A stretch of 64,000 bases of DNA from an uncultured Clostridium sp. (GCA_900539375.1 UQBY01000015.1:17582-81581); one strand, 5' to 3'; shown: positions 43,964 to 53,824, numbered from the stretch's first letter. Numbers and translations are program-made. Notes: generated from the letters alone by a model not told the origin.

Positions 43964-46900
43964 TTACCTACTAAATAAAAACATTATATCCTCTTCTGTT
44001 AAAGAACTTAAGTTTTCACCTAAAACAATATTTTCTCCCATTACACTATCTATAAGCTTTCTTTTTTCCTCTTGAAGATTTACTATTTTTTCTTCTATTG
44101 AGTTTTCAGAAATCATTTTTATAACTTCTACCACATTTTTTTGCCCTATTCTATGGGCTCTATCACTTGCCTGGTCTTCTACAGCCGGGTTCCACCAAGG
44201 GTCAAAATGTATTACTATATCTGCACTTGTTAAATTAAGACCTGTACCTCCTGCTTTTAAAGAAATTAAAAATACTGAATTTAAATTTTTGTTAAAATCT
44301 TCTACAAGTTTTCCTCTTTCCTTTGAAGGGGTTGAACCATCTAAATAACTAAAGGATATATCATTTAATTTAAAAAGCTTTGAAATATTTTTTAGTACTG
44401 AAGTAAATTGAGAAAAAATAAGTATTTTATGATTTTCTTCTATGCCTTGAGTAACAAGTTCTAAGATAGCCTCCATTTTTCCACTTCCACCTAAATATTT
44501 ATCCATTACTAAAGAAGGGTCTATAGCTATTTGTCTTAGCTTTGTAATGTAGGATAATATTTCTATTTTGCTACTTTTAAACTCATCATTTATAACCTTT
44601 TTTTCTATTAATGCTTTAATGTGGTCTGAGTAAGCTTTATATACCTTTTTTTGTTCTTCTTCCATTGGAATTATTAATTTTTTCTCTATTTTATCTGGAA
44701 GTTCTTTTATTACATCTTTTTTATATCTTCTTAATATAAAGGGAGTTACAAGCCTTTTAAGTTCTTCTATTATTACAGGCTCTTCCTCAAGTCTTCTATA
44801 GTACCTTGTAGTAAATTTATTTTCATCATAAAGATAATTAGGCATTATAAAATCAAATATACTCCAAAGCTCCATAAGAGAATTTTCAATTGGAGTACCA
44901 GTTAGGGCAAATCTATTTTTAGATTTTAATTCTTTAACTGATTTTGCATTTTGTGATGAAGGATTTTTAATATTTTGAGCTTCATCAAGAATTACATAAT
45001 GAAAAAATATTTTTTTATAGCTTTCTAAATCCCTTTTAACTAAGTTATAAGTTGTTATTAAAATATCATATTTTTTATAATCTTTTATTATCTCTTCCCT
45101 TTCACTAGGACTTTTATTTACCATAACAACCTTTAAAGAAGGAGCAAATTTTTTAAATTCACTATACCAGTTAAATACAAGAGAAGTTGGTGCAACTATA
45201 AGACTTATTGAGTTTTCCTTTGAAAGAAGAAAAGCTATTGTTTGAAAGGTTTTTCCAAGTCCCATTTCATCTCCTAAAATTCCCCCAAAGCCTAAATAAT
45301 CTAAAGTATTTAACCATTTAAAGCCCTTTTCTTGATAGTTTCTTAAAACACCATTTAAATTTTTAGGTATATTAAAATTTATGTTATCTAAATTAAGAAG
45401 CATATTTTTTAAAGATTTTAATTCTTTTCTTCCTCTAAAATTTTTCATCTTTTCTTCTTCTAAGTATTTTTCTAAATATATACCCTTACTTTTAGGAAAG
45501 GAAACTTTATTTTCTTCAATTTTATTTTCCCCTTCTAAGCTTTCTAAAAGCTTTAAAAACTTTTTAAGTTCTATTTCTTCTAAATCTAAAAATTCTCCAG
45601 TTTTAAGCTTATAATATTTTTTATTATCTCTAAAGGCTTTTAATATGCTTAAAATTTCTTCATTTTCTAAACCTTTTATAGAAAAATTTAATTCAAAATA
45701 ATTATATTTTCCCTTTCTTATATCCCCTTTAAAACTTCCCTTTGAAATAGATTTTATTCCAGTAAAACTTTCAGAATAATATACTTCACCTATCTTTTGA
45801 AGACTTAAAATATCCTTTTTAAAAAACTGAAAGATATAATCATCATCCTTTAATAATACAAAACTATTATTTGCATTTTCAAAACCTAATTTATAAAGTT
45901 CTTTAACTACACTTTCTTCTTTTAAAGTATCTCTATAAATTACCTTTTCAAAGTATCCTTCAAAATAATCAAATTCATACTTATCATAAGAAACCCTTAA
46001 AGAAACTGTAATGTTTTTATCTTTATCAAAATAAAATTTAAATTCAGGCTTAGCTATAACTATTTTTTCACTTAAATCCTTAGATAATTCAATATTAGAA
46101 GTTACCTTTTGCATTGAAGGTATAAGCTCTTTTAATACTCTATACTCTTCTTCTTTAGTAAAAAATATTGAATTTCCATGAGTAAAGACTTCAAGATATG
46201 GCTTTAAATTTTCAAGCTGCTCCTCTGGTGGAAGATATATTAAAGTATCATATAAAAATACATCCTCATTATCATTTAATGCCTTTGGAACACCTCTTAA
46301 AGCTTCAAGTTTTATCATGTCTCCTAAAGTTTTTAAGCCCATTGGAATAGGAATTTTATCAAAAATAATTTCTGTTTCTATTTGTCTTGAATAAAAGCCT
46401 TCCCCTAAATAAACTCTATGCTTTGAAATAATTATTAAAAACTCTCTTAATAATGCCTTTGGAATAACTAAGTTTTTACCATTTATTAATTTTTCATCAA
46501 GCCTTTTATAAATGCTTTTTGACATATCCATTTCTTTAAGCATTTCAATAAATTTTATAAGCTTTTTATCCTTTGGTTTAAGGTTTTGTTCTCTTATATT
46601 AAATACAAAATCTTTTCCATAGGGAAGAGAAATTTCATTGTAAAAAGCAGTTAAAAAAGCATATATATCTTTTAAAGCATAAAGCTTACTAGACTTCATA
46701 TTTTCAGTTCCAATTTTAAATTGAGCTGTAATTTTATCATTCCATAAGGATTTATTTAAAATTACCTCAAATTTTAAAAATAAAGATTTTTTATCATTTT
46801 GAAGTAAAAAATCTAATATAGAACCTTCAGATTTTTTTACAAGTTCCTTTTTTTCTATATTTAAACCAAGTTCTAAAGCTAAATTACTATCTTCATCTAA

Positions 46901-47218
46901 AGCTCTTAAAAACTTATAAAAAGTGGCTGTTAAATGCTTGCAACAATAATTTTTTTTCTTAACACTTTCTTTTTCAAAATCATCACAGCTACAATGAGTA
47001 AATAATACTTCTTTAGTTTTTTTATCTATATCTATTTTACAGGAATATTCACTAAATAAATTTTCAGATATTACAGAACTTATTAAAGCTATAGTTTCAT
47101 CATTGTTTTCATAACTAAAATCAGAAATTAAATCATTTTTTAAAATTCTTTCTCCATCTTTATCATTTTTTACAGAAGTGCTTTTTTTAAACTCATTTAA
47201 GAGCGTTTGTTTTATCAT
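43964..47218 (-). CDS. SNF2-family helicase with N-terminal SWIM zinc finger
   Basis: About 1084 residues, HepA-like double-stranded DNA translocase. A SWIM finger of CxCx(n)CxH type is seen at CSCDDF...YCCKHL (about 74-100), followed by a SNF2-associated bacterial domain, then SNF2_N with GDEMGLGKTFQTIAFL (about 650), VAPTSLVFNW, VILDEAQNIKN (about 744), ALTGTPIEN, and helicase-C with FSQFTSVL, YLDGSTPSKER, SLKAGGTGLNLTSAD and SDRAHRIGQKN. The role is probably nucleoprotein remodelling in repair or transcription. It lies upstream of mutS and may be in the same transcription unit. AGAGGAA precedes the ATG, and an extended -10 lies about 35 bases further up. Confidence 0.94.
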   Translation of the reverse strand: MIKQTLLNEFKKSTSVKNDKDGERILKNDLISDFSYENNDETIALISSVISENLFSEYSCKIDIDKKTKEVLFTHCSCDDFEKESVKKKNYCCKHLTATFYKFLRALDEDSNLALELGLNIEKKELVKKSEGSILDFLLQNDKKSLFLKFEVILNKSLWNDKITAQFKIGTENMKSSKLYALKDIYAFLTAFYNEISLPYGKDFVFNIREQNLKPKDKKLIKFIEMLKEMDMSKSIYKRLDEKLINGKNLVIPKALLREFLIIISKHRVYLGEGFYSRQIETEIIFDKIPIPMGLKTLGDMIKLEALRGVPKALNDNEDVFLYDTLIYLPPEEQLENLKPYLEVFTHGNSIFFTKEEEYRVLKELIPSMQKVTSNIELSKDLSEKIVIAKPEFKFYFDKDKNITVSLRVSYDKYEFDYFEGYFEKVIYRDTLKEESVVKELYKLGFENANNSFVLLKDDDYIFQFFKKDILSLQKIGEVYYSESFTGIKSISKGSFKGDIRKGKYNYFELNFSIKGLENEEILSILKAFRDNKKYYKLKTGEFLDLEEIELKKFLKLLESLEGENKIEENKVSFPKSKGIYLEKYLEEEKMKNFRGRKELKSLKNMLLNLDNINFNIPKNLNGVLRNYQEKGFKWLNTLDYLGFGGILGDEMGLGKTFQTIAFLLSKENSISLIVAPTSLVFNWYSEFKKFAPSLKVVMVNKSPSEREEIIKDYKKYDILITTYNLVKRDLESYKKIFFHYVILDEAQNIKNPSSQNAKSVKELKSKNRFALTGTPIENSLMELWSIFDFIMPNYLYDENKFTTRYYRRLEEEPVIIEELKRLVTPFILRRYKKDVIKELPDKIEKKLIIPMEEEQKKVYKAYSDHIKALIEKKVINDEFKSSKIEILSYITKLRQIAIDPSLVMDKYLGGSGKMEAILELVTQGIEENHKILIFSQFTSVLKNISKLFKLNDISFSYLDGSTPSKERGKLVEDFNKNLNSVFLISLKAGGTGLNLTSADIVIHFDPWWNPAVEDQASDRAHRIGQKNVVEVIKMISENSIEEKIVNLQEEKRKLIDSVMGENIVLGENLSSLTEEDIMFLFSR

Positions 47219-47251
47219 TTTTTTCCTCTTTTCTTTATTTTTTATGGATAT

Positions 47252-47260
47252 ATTATAGCA
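47252..47260 (-). promoter_or_regulatory. Extended -10 promoter of the SNF2 gene
   Basis: TGCTATAAT on the minus strand, about 35 bases before the SNF2 ATG. Confidence 0.6.
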
Positions 47261-47317
47261 GAAATTTTTCTTTTTATTTTGTTTTTTACTTTTAAAAATT
47301 TTAATATATAAAATACA

Positions 47318-47333
47318 TTTTTTCGCATATTAA
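47318..47333. repeat. 16-bp direct repeat, copy 1
   Basis: TTTTTTCGCATATTAA is identical to 51648-51663. The two copies bracket the e(P4) phosphatase, AAA gene and miaB. Confidence 0.6.
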
Positions 47334-47432
47334 TATTTTTAAAAAGTAAAAAAATGTTAATTTATATTTCTTATTTTTAAAGCCTATCACTAGAAACTAA
47401 TAATTTACACTTTCTAACTAAATGAAAGGAAA

Positions 47433-47480
47433 ATTAAAAAAGAAGCAAAACTAAATTTTAGTTCTACTTCTTTTTTAATT
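47433..47480. terminator. Hairpin terminator after the e(P4)-like gene
   Basis: TTAAAAAAGAAG with ACTTCTTTTTTAA and an inner AACTAAA/TTTAGTT pairing form a long imperfect stem, with T runs on both strands. Confidence 0.65.
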
Positions 47481-47488
47481 GGTCTTAA

Positions 47489-48286
47489 CTATTTACTTTC
47501 ACTTTCATAACCTTCTATTTCTTCTATCATTTCATTAAAGGTCTTATCATCCCAAGTTCCATAAATAGTATTTGGAATTATAATATACTCTACTCCAAAT
47601 TTTTCTTTATTCTCTTCTACTATTTTGCATCTTTCTTCATTGCTTTTTTTATAAAAACCCTCTGGAAAATCTCCTAAGTTATCTCCTAAATACATTAAAA
47701 CATTATGATTTTCTTGAACTTTCTTTACTCTACTTTCTTTTGAGGAAGAACTTTCCTTTAAAAGGATATGATTTTCATCTCCATAAGGAAGATTTAAAGA
47801 ATTTAAATTATTTATTGTAGCTTCTTTAGTTTTTAATGCTCTATTTGTTATATAAAACACTTCTATATTAAGTTCTTTTGCTTTATTTAAAAACTCCTCT
47901 GCCCCTTCTATAATAGTTCCCTTTTCTTCTTGAACCCAACTAGAAAAGCTCATATTTTTATACTCTTCTTTTCCTAAAAACTGTTGTGCTAGATAGTAAT
48001 AATTTTTTAATATTGTTTCATCTATATCTAAAATAACAGCTAAATTTTCTTCATTTTCATGTTCTTTTTTTAACTCTTCAAGCCTTTTACTTGCTATATT
48101 ATAAGCTTGATATCTTAAAGCTTTAGCTTCCCCTGAATTAATTAAATACTCTACTCCAAAGGTTTTTTCAACTTGAATTACATAAGAATCACTAGCTTTT
48201 GCACTGTTTTTAAAATTAAGTAAGTTTCCTATTACTATACCAATTAAAAACACTAAAAAAATAATAAGACAATTTTTTTTCTTCAC
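47489..48286 (-). CDS. HAD acid phosphatase, e(P4)/class C-like 5'-nucleotidase
   Basis: About 265 residues. A membrane anchor or signal segment (residues 5-25, no lipobox Cys) suggests action outside the membrane. The HAD motif I is VILDIDETILKN (about 85-96), followed by YITNRA and the metal motif LGDNLGDFPEGFY near residue 205. Order and length match the e(P4) family, which releases phosphate from nucleotides such as NMN and AMP; unlike the Haemophilus protein it is not a lipoprotein by sequence. Transcribed alone on the minus strand between the third AAA gene and the SNF2 gene. Confidence 0.9.
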   Translation of the reverse strand: MKKKNCLIIFLVFLIGIVIGNLLNFKNSAKASDSYVIQVEKTFGVEYLINSGEAKALRYQAYNIASKRLEELKKEHENEENLAVILDIDETILKNYYYLAQQFLGKEEYKNMSFSSWVQEEKGTIIEGAEEFLNKAKELNIEVFYITNRALKTKEATINNLNSLNLPYGDENHILLKESSSSKESRVKKVQENHNVLMYLGDNLGDFPEGFYKKSNEERCKIVEENKEKFGVEYIIIPNTIYGTWDDKTFNEMIEEIEGYESESK

Positions 48287-48373
48287 AAAAATCCTCCTAA
48301 AAAAGTTTTTTTATCTAGTAAATACTTATGATTATAGTAACATTAAAGCTTAGTTAAATCAATATTTAATATG

Positions 48374-50071
48374 CTAAACTTCAACATTTGCTAGACATTT
48401 ATCATTTACAAATATTACTGCCCACTTTTTTAAATTTTTAATATTTTTTAGTTCTTCTGAAAGTTTATATTTATTTAATTGCTCTATAGCTTCTTCTAAT
48501 TTTTCTTTAACTATATCTTGACCCTTTTCTTCATACTTAGATTTTGTAATATATTTAAGCTCTATTATTGCAAAATATTTAGGGTTCATATTTACTTGTT
48601 TAAGAAGTGCAATATCTATATATCCATCCTCTACTTCATATTCTGATTTTACTAGATATATCCTACTTAAATAACAATAAGTTAAAAATATTAATTTTAT
48701 ATACTTTTCATTAAAAGTAATATAATCTCTATTAGATAATTTATTTAATGTATTTTCAACTATCTCAATAAGCTTTAAGTTACTTCCACTTTTAGCAATA
48801 TCCTTTATTGCACTTTTTATTGTTAAAGAATCTATATTATACTGACTTTCTTCTTTTAACCTTTCACCATAAAAATCAAAATATAATTCTCTTATAGCAT
48901 TATTAGGTGTACCTAAAATTACATCTCCAAAATCTTCATCCTTTATTGTAAGAAGTCCTAAGTAAAATAAAAGAGATATAAAGTCTTCTTCAGTAAATCT
49001 TCTTTCTAAATTAAACTGATTTGTAATCCTTGCAGTTATTTCTTCATTTTTTAAAATTTTTTCTAAAACTTTATAATTTTCATTTTTATTTTTAAGTTCA
49101 AATATATTACCAAGCTTTGCATAATCACTTGCTATATTTTTATCTATAAGCTCTCTTGGAAAGTGCTTTGTGTCTTCAAGATTCTTTAAACAATAAAGAA
49201 CCATATCACTATTAAATACTGTTTTTTTAGCTTCTTCTGAAAAAAGATATCCATTATAATTAACTTTCATTTTTTCTATAATATTATCTATTTCTATTTT
49301 GTCAGATATACTTCTTTTTATAAGTTTTCTTACTTCTTCCTCTGTAAAACCCATCATTTCATTAAATTTTTCATATCTTGTTATATCAGTTGATATATTA
49401 AATCCAGATGTAAGACTATCTAAGGTTATAGGACTTACTCCTGTTGCAAATATTCTTTGTACTATAGATTCTGTTCCTATTTTTAAAACCTCATACCACT
49501 TTCTTATAAAACCAGTTTTACTTACAAGACTTGAAAATAAATCTGTTTTAAAACTTAATAGTTCATTTGCAAAATGGTCATACTCATCTATTATTATATA
49601 AATAGGTCCACTAATATTAAAGGATACTTCATTTAAAAATTTATTAAATACATCTGAAGGATATCCTGTTTTATCATATTCTATATTAAGATTATAAGTA
49701 TTTAAAAATTTATCATAGGATTTAATGCATGTATCATGAAAACTTTTAAGTAAAGATTCTGCATTTTCTGTAATAAGACCTGAAAAATTAAATTTAAGTA
49801 TATAATAGCTATTTTTCTCTAACGTTGGATTTTCTACTATATAAGTGCCTTTAAATAATTCTTTAAATTTATCCTTCTTTTTTATATCATAATAATTTTC
49901 TAAAACAGAAGTAAAAAGACTTTTCCCAAACCTTCTTGGTCTTAAAAAAAATATAAATCTGTCATGAAGACTTTCTAATTTTTCTATATATTTTGTTTTA
50001 TCAACATATAAATATCCATTTTTTATAATCATTTCATAATTACTTTGTCCATAAGGTAATTTTTTATTCAT
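48374..50071 (-). CDS. AAA-ATPase-like protein with PD-(D/E)XK nuclease domain
   Basis: About 565 residues, intact member of the AAA-ATPase_like/DUF1703 family. It begins LPYGQSNYEMIIKNGYLYVDKT, then P-loop RPRRFGKSLF (about 44-53), Walker B YIIIDEYDHF, and GFTEEEVRKLI. The nuclease domain in the last 130 residues has YIDIALL (Asp) and AIIELKYITKS (E-x-K). Related to the broken copy at 36854. Its role is unproven. AGGAG lies 12 bases before the ATG, with a TATATATA stretch between them. It is divergent from miaB. Confidence 0.85.
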   Translation of the reverse strand: MNKKLPYGQSNYEMIIKNGYLYVDKTKYIEKLESLHDRFIFFLRPRRFGKSLFTSVLENYYDIKKKDKFKELFKGTYIVENPTLEKNSYYILKFNFSGLITENAESLLKSFHDTCIKSYDKFLNTYNLNIEYDKTGYPSDVFNKFLNEVSFNISGPIYIIIDEYDHFANELLSFKTDLFSSLVSKTGFIRKWYEVLKIGTESIVQRIFATGVSPITLDSLTSGFNISTDITRYEKFNEMMGFTEEEVRKLIKRSISDKIEIDNIIEKMKVNYNGYLFSEEAKKTVFNSDMVLYCLKNLEDTKHFPRELIDKNIASDYAKLGNIFELKNKNENYKVLEKILKNEEITARITNQFNLERRFTEEDFISLLFYLGLLTIKDEDFGDVILGTPNNAIRELYFDFYGERLKEESQYNIDSLTIKSAIKDIAKSGSNLKLIEIVENTLNKLSNRDYITFNEKYIKLIFLTYCYLSRIYLVKSEYEVEDGYIDIALLKQVNMNPKYFAIIELKYITKSKYEEKGQDIVKEKLEEAIEQLNKYKLSEELKNIKNLKKWAVIFVNDKCLANVEV

Positions 50072-50150
50072 ATATATATATAACTCCTATATACAATAAT
50101 TTTTAAATTAAGTATACCATAAAATTATAAATCTTCATATTTTTCATTAT

Positions 50151-50179
50151 TTCATTTTTCTTATTTATTATGCTATAAT
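50151..50179 (+). promoter_or_regulatory. miaB promoter
   Basis: TTCATT, 17 bases, TATAAT with an extended TGC context (50171-50179), 32 bases before the ATG. Confidence 0.6.
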
Positions 50180-50210
50180 GTATTAAGAATTTTAATAAAA
50201 GGAGAAAAGA

Positions 50211-51557
50211 ATGAAGAAAAGAATAATTAATCATGATGATAATAAAACTTATCATATAGTGACTTATGGATGTCAAATGAATGAAGAAGATTCAGAAAAA
50301 ATGTCTGGAATGCTTAAATCTATGGGCTATGAAAAGACTGAAAATAGAGATGAAGCTTCTATTATAATATTTAATACATGTTGTGTAAGAGAAAATGCTG
50401 AAAATAGAGTTTATGGTAATTTAGGAGAACTTAAAAAAGTTAAGAAGAAAAATCCTAACCTTGTAATTGGTATATGTGGTTGTATGATGCAACAAGAAGG
50501 TATGGCAGATAAGATTTTAAAAACTTTCCCCTATGTTGATATTATATTTGGAACTCACAATGCTTATAAGTTTCCTGAATATTTAAATAGAGTTAAAACT
50601 GAAGGAGTTCAAGTTAAGGAAATATTAGATAAAGAAACAAAAATTGTTGAGGGAATTCCAATAGATAGAGAAAGTTCTATAAAAGCTTTTGTTACTATCA
50701 TGTATGGCTGTAATAATTTCTGTACATATTGTGTTGTTCCTTATGTAAGAGGAAGAGAAAGAAGCAGAAAATCTGAGGATATATTAAATGAAATTAAAGA
50801 TTTAGTTTCTAAGGGATATAAAGAAGTAACTTTACTTGGACAAAATGTTAATTCTTATGGAAAGGGGCTTGAAGAAGATATTAACTTTGCTAAGCTTCTT
50901 AGAAAGGTTAATGAAATTGAAGGTCTTGAAAGAATAAGATTTATGTCTTCTCATCCTAAGGATTTAACAGAAGAAGTTATTATGGCTGTAAAAGAATGTG
51001 ATAAGGTATGTGAACAAATTCACCTTCCTGTACAAAGTGGTTCTGATACAATGCTTAAAGCTATGAATAGACATTATACTAGAGAAAAGTATTTAAGTCT
51101 TATAAATAAAATTAAAGAAGAAATCCCAGAATGTTCAATTACAACTGATATAATTGTAGGATTCCCTGGAGAAAGTGAAGAAGATATACAAAACACTATA
51201 GATTTAGTTAAAGAAGTTAAATACGACTCTGCCTTTACTTTTATATATTCAAGAAGAAATCACACCCCTGCTGATAAAATGGAAAATCAAATTCCAGAAG
51301 ATATAAAACATGAAAGATTTAATAGATTAGTTGAAGCTGTTAATGAAAATGTAATAAAGGGAAATAAGTTCTATGAAGGAAAAACTGTTGAAGTTTTAGT
51401 AGAAGGTACTAGCAAAAATGATGAAACTAAGCTTATGGGAAGAACAAGAAATGGAAGACTTGTAAACTTTTCAGGAGATACAAGCCTTATAGGAAAACTT
51501 ATTAATGTAAAAATCTATAGAGCTCAACCTTTCTCTCTTCTTGGAGAAATAGAATAA
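50211..51557 (+). CDS. miaB: tRNA-2-methylthio-N6-dimethylallyladenosine synthase MiaB
   Basis: Radical-SAM methylthiotransferase that adds the 2-methylthio group to i6A37 made by MiaA. About 448 residues: N-terminal UPF0004 domain with cluster cysteines in YGCQMNEEDSE, NTCCVRENAENRVYG and GICGCMMQQEG; radical-SAM motif GCNNFCTYCVVPYVRGRERS (about 166-185); and a C-terminal TRAM domain (LVEGTSKNDETKLMGRTRNG). AAAGGAGAA precedes the ATG. In many clostridia miaB directly precedes mutS; here it is on the opposite strand and more than 6 kb from mutS, an apparent rearrangement. Confidence 0.97.
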   Translation: MKKRIINHDDNKTYHIVTYGCQMNEEDSEKMSGMLKSMGYEKTENRDEASIIIFNTCCVRENAENRVYGNLGELKKVKKKNPNLVIGICGCMMQQEGMADKILKTFPYVDIIFGTHNAYKFPEYLNRVKTEGVQVKEILDKETKIVEGIPIDRESSIKAFVTIMYGCNNFCTYCVVPYVRGRERSRKSEDILNEIKDLVSKGYKEVTLLGQNVNSYGKGLEEDINFAKLLRKVNEIEGLERIRFMSSHPKDLTEEVIMAVKECDKVCEQIHLPVQSGSDTMLKAMNRHYTREKYLSLINKIKEEIPECSITTDIIVGFPGESEEDIQNTIDLVKEVKYDSAFTFIYSRRNHTPADKMENQIPEDIKHERFNRLVEAVNENVIKGNKFYEGKTVEVLVEGTSKNDETKLMGRTRNGRLVNFSGDTSLIGKLINVKIYRAQPFSLLGEIE

Positions 51558-51561
51558 TTAA

Positions 51562-51617
51562 TAATAAAAGCTATTGACTTAAGTAAATTTAAGCACAATA
51601 GCTTTTATTATATTTTT
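51562..51617 (+). terminator. miaB terminator
   Basis: TAATAAAAGCTATTG pairs perfectly with CAATAGCTTTTATTA (15 bp) across an AT-rich loop, followed by a T-rich tail. Confidence 0.85.
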
Positions 51618-51647
51618 ATATTTAATAGTTTTATTATTTAATTTATA

Positions 51648-51663
51648 TTTTTTCGCATATTAA
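51648..51663. repeat. 16-bp direct repeat, copy 2
   Basis: TTTTTTCGCATATTAA, identical to 47318-47333. Confidence 0.6.
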
Positions 51664-51724
51664 ATTATTTTTTGTTTAAAATTTCCTTCACATAATCTAT
51701 ACTGTTTTTTTATACTAATTTACA

Positions 51725-51822
51725 AAAAAATGCTGTTACACAAAGAAATTTCATAACAATATAAATAATACTCTTAGCAAAGTCTTATTATATTGTATTT
51801 CTTCATGAAACAGCTTTCTAAT
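51725..51822 (-). terminator. Long imperfect hairpin, terminator of the SpoIIE-type gene
   Basis: GCTGTT...AAGAAAT on one side pairs with ATTTCTT...AACAGC on the other (18 positions, three mismatched), with an inner TATATTGT/ACAATATA pairing. A T run follows on the minus strand. The central CTTAGCAAAG and right arm resemble the hairpin at 4012-4095. Confidence 0.7.
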
Positions 51823-51834
51823 TTTATTAAAGTT

Positions 51835-53799
51835 TTATTTATTATATTTAAATACAAGCATTGTTATATCATCATATTGAGATTTTCCTTCTGAAAATTC
51901 ATCAATGCTTTTTCTTAGCTTTGGAACTATATCATATATATCTCCATCATATTCTTTATTTAAGGTTTCTTCTAATCTAGAAGTTCCATATAATTTTTCT
52001 TCATTTCTTGCCTCTGTTACTCCATCTGTATAAACAAATATAACATCTTCTTTTTCAAGTTTAATTTCTTGTTTTTCAAAGTTTACATTCTCTTCTATTC
52101 CTAATATACAATTGTTTTTTACCTTCATATATTCAAATTTTTCATTACCTCTTTTTTTAATAAGTGGTGGGTTATGTCCTGCACTTACAAAGGTCATAAT
52201 ACCTGTTTGTAAATCTATTATTGATATAAAGGCTGAAACAAACATATAAGTTTCATTTCCTTGATTAAGTTGAGTATTTAACTCTTTTACAATTTCTAAA
52301 ACATCTGAAGTTATTAATACAAGATTTTTTATTATAGCCCTTGCACTCATCATAAAAAGTGCAGCTGGTATTCCCTTTCCTGATACATCTGCAACAACAA
52401 AACATAACTTATTATCATCAATTAAGAAGAAATCATAAAAATCTCCTCCTAAATTTTTAGCTGGTGTCATATCTGCAAATATTTCAAAATCTGCCCTATC
52501 TGGAAAAGCTGGAAACTTTCTTGGAAGTATAGATTCTTGTATCTTTACTGCTAAGGAAAGTTCTATTATTCCCCTTTTTCTTTCTTCTGTTATTTCAGCA
52601 AGGTTTTTACAATAATTATTTATTTTATCTATCATACTTGAAAATGCTATAGCAAGTTCTTCAATTTCATTTCCACTTTTAATATTTTTACACAACTCTA
52701 TTGCTTTTAACTCCTCTTCAGTATCATAGTCATCTCCTATATTTGAAGTTAACTTTACTGCATTAAATAAAGTTTCAAGTGGAATTGTCATTTTATTTTC
52801 CATATAATTAAGAGCTAATAAAGTCACTATAAATACAAAAACTGTACATACTCCTATCATAATACAAAGCAAATTAAATATTGATGAATCATTGTAGTGT
52901 AATATTTTTAAAACTACACACATAGCTATAGCTATAAAAACAATAAATACAATTCCAATTATTAAAAAGGCTATAGTTGTTTTTCCCTTCATGGAAACCC
53001 TATTATTAAAGCTTGTTTTTTTATCTAAATTAATGGTTTTAGATATTGGTAATATAACATATACTAAAAGAAGACTATATATAGCAAATAATAAAAGAAC
53101 TATTGTAATTTTGTTATCTCCATAGCCATAATTTTCACAGTAAATTAAATTACATACACCTAAAATTATTGTTAAATGTATAAGGTTTGTATATCTTTCT
53201 GTAGGAATATCACTTTTTTTTGCTTTAGGAATATATCTCTTAAGCCTTGTAGAAGACAGTATTATCATTAATGGAATTCCAACTATTATAGGAAAAGTAA
53301 AAGTATTAAATGTTAACAGAAATAAACTTCTTAAGTTTATTTCAAAAATTCCACAAAGCCTATAGGATAATTCTAAAAGTAGTACTGCTATTATTGAGTT
53401 AATAAGTGTAATATAAATATATTTTGATATAGACTTAACATCTTCTAAACTTGGAAACTCGCATTTTTCTTTTACACCTACAGTATACCACATCTTATAA
53501 GGTACATATGTATAAAAAAATTGTACAGAAAAAGCTAGTAATAAAACTTTATAATTAAGTTTTCCTACAATAACAAATTCTGCTGCAAGATTTCCAAAGG
53601 CCATTGACCATGCTCCTATAGGGCCAAAAAACATTCCTATAACTGGAGATATTGAATTTAAGGGCATTATCCTTGTGGTCATTGGCATTATCATAAATGC
53701 CTTTTTATATGGAATAGATTCCAAAAATATTAAAAATGAAAGAATTAAAAGCTTTTTAAATTGCTTTTTTTCAGTAAATACATCAAAAATTTCTCTCAA
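51835..53799 (-). CDS. Membrane SpoIIE/RsbU-type PP2C phosphatase
   Basis: About 654 residues. The first roughly 320 carry about eight to ten membrane segments without a recognised ligand domain, followed by a HAMP-like helical linker (about 325-400) and a PP2C-like SpoIIE domain (about 430-654). Metal Asp motifs are GGDFYDFF, VADVSGKG, YTDGVTEARN and QYDDITML. Such enzymes dephosphorylate a STAS antagonist to free a sigma factor. The start is a TTG behind GAGGAG. The RsbW-like kinase lies 25 bases upstream and the STAS gene two genes further, so a complete partner-switching set is present. Confidence 0.9.
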   Translation of the reverse strand: MREIFDVFTEKKQFKKLLILSFLIFLESIPYKKAFMIMPMTTRIMPLNSISPVIGMFFGPIGAWSMAFGNLAAEFVIVGKLNYKVLLLAFSVQFFYTYVPYKMWYTVGVKEKCEFPSLEDVKSISKYIYITLINSIIAVLLLELSYRLCGIFEINLRSLFLLTFNTFTFPIIVGIPLMIILSSTRLKRYIPKAKKSDIPTERYTNLIHLTIILGVCNLIYCENYGYGDNKITIVLLLFAIYSLLLVYVILPISKTINLDKKTSFNNRVSMKGKTTIAFLIIGIVFIVFIAIAMCVVLKILHYNDSSIFNLLCIMIGVCTVFVFIVTLLALNYMENKMTIPLETLFNAVKLTSNIGDDYDTEEELKAIELCKNIKSGNEIEELAIAFSSMIDKINNYCKNLAEITEERKRGIIELSLAVKIQESILPRKFPAFPDRADFEIFADMTPAKNLGGDFYDFFLIDDNKLCFVVADVSGKGIPAALFMMSARAIIKNLVLITSDVLEIVKELNTQLNQGNETYMFVSAFISIIDLQTGIMTFVSAGHNPPLIKKRGNEKFEYMKVKNNCILGIEENVNFEKQEIKLEKEDVIFVYTDGVTEARNEEKLYGTSRLEETLNKEYDGDIYDIVPKLRKSIDEFSEGKSQYDDITMLVFKYNK

Positions 53800-53824
53800 A
53801 ATCTTACTCCTCTTTTTTATTGTA

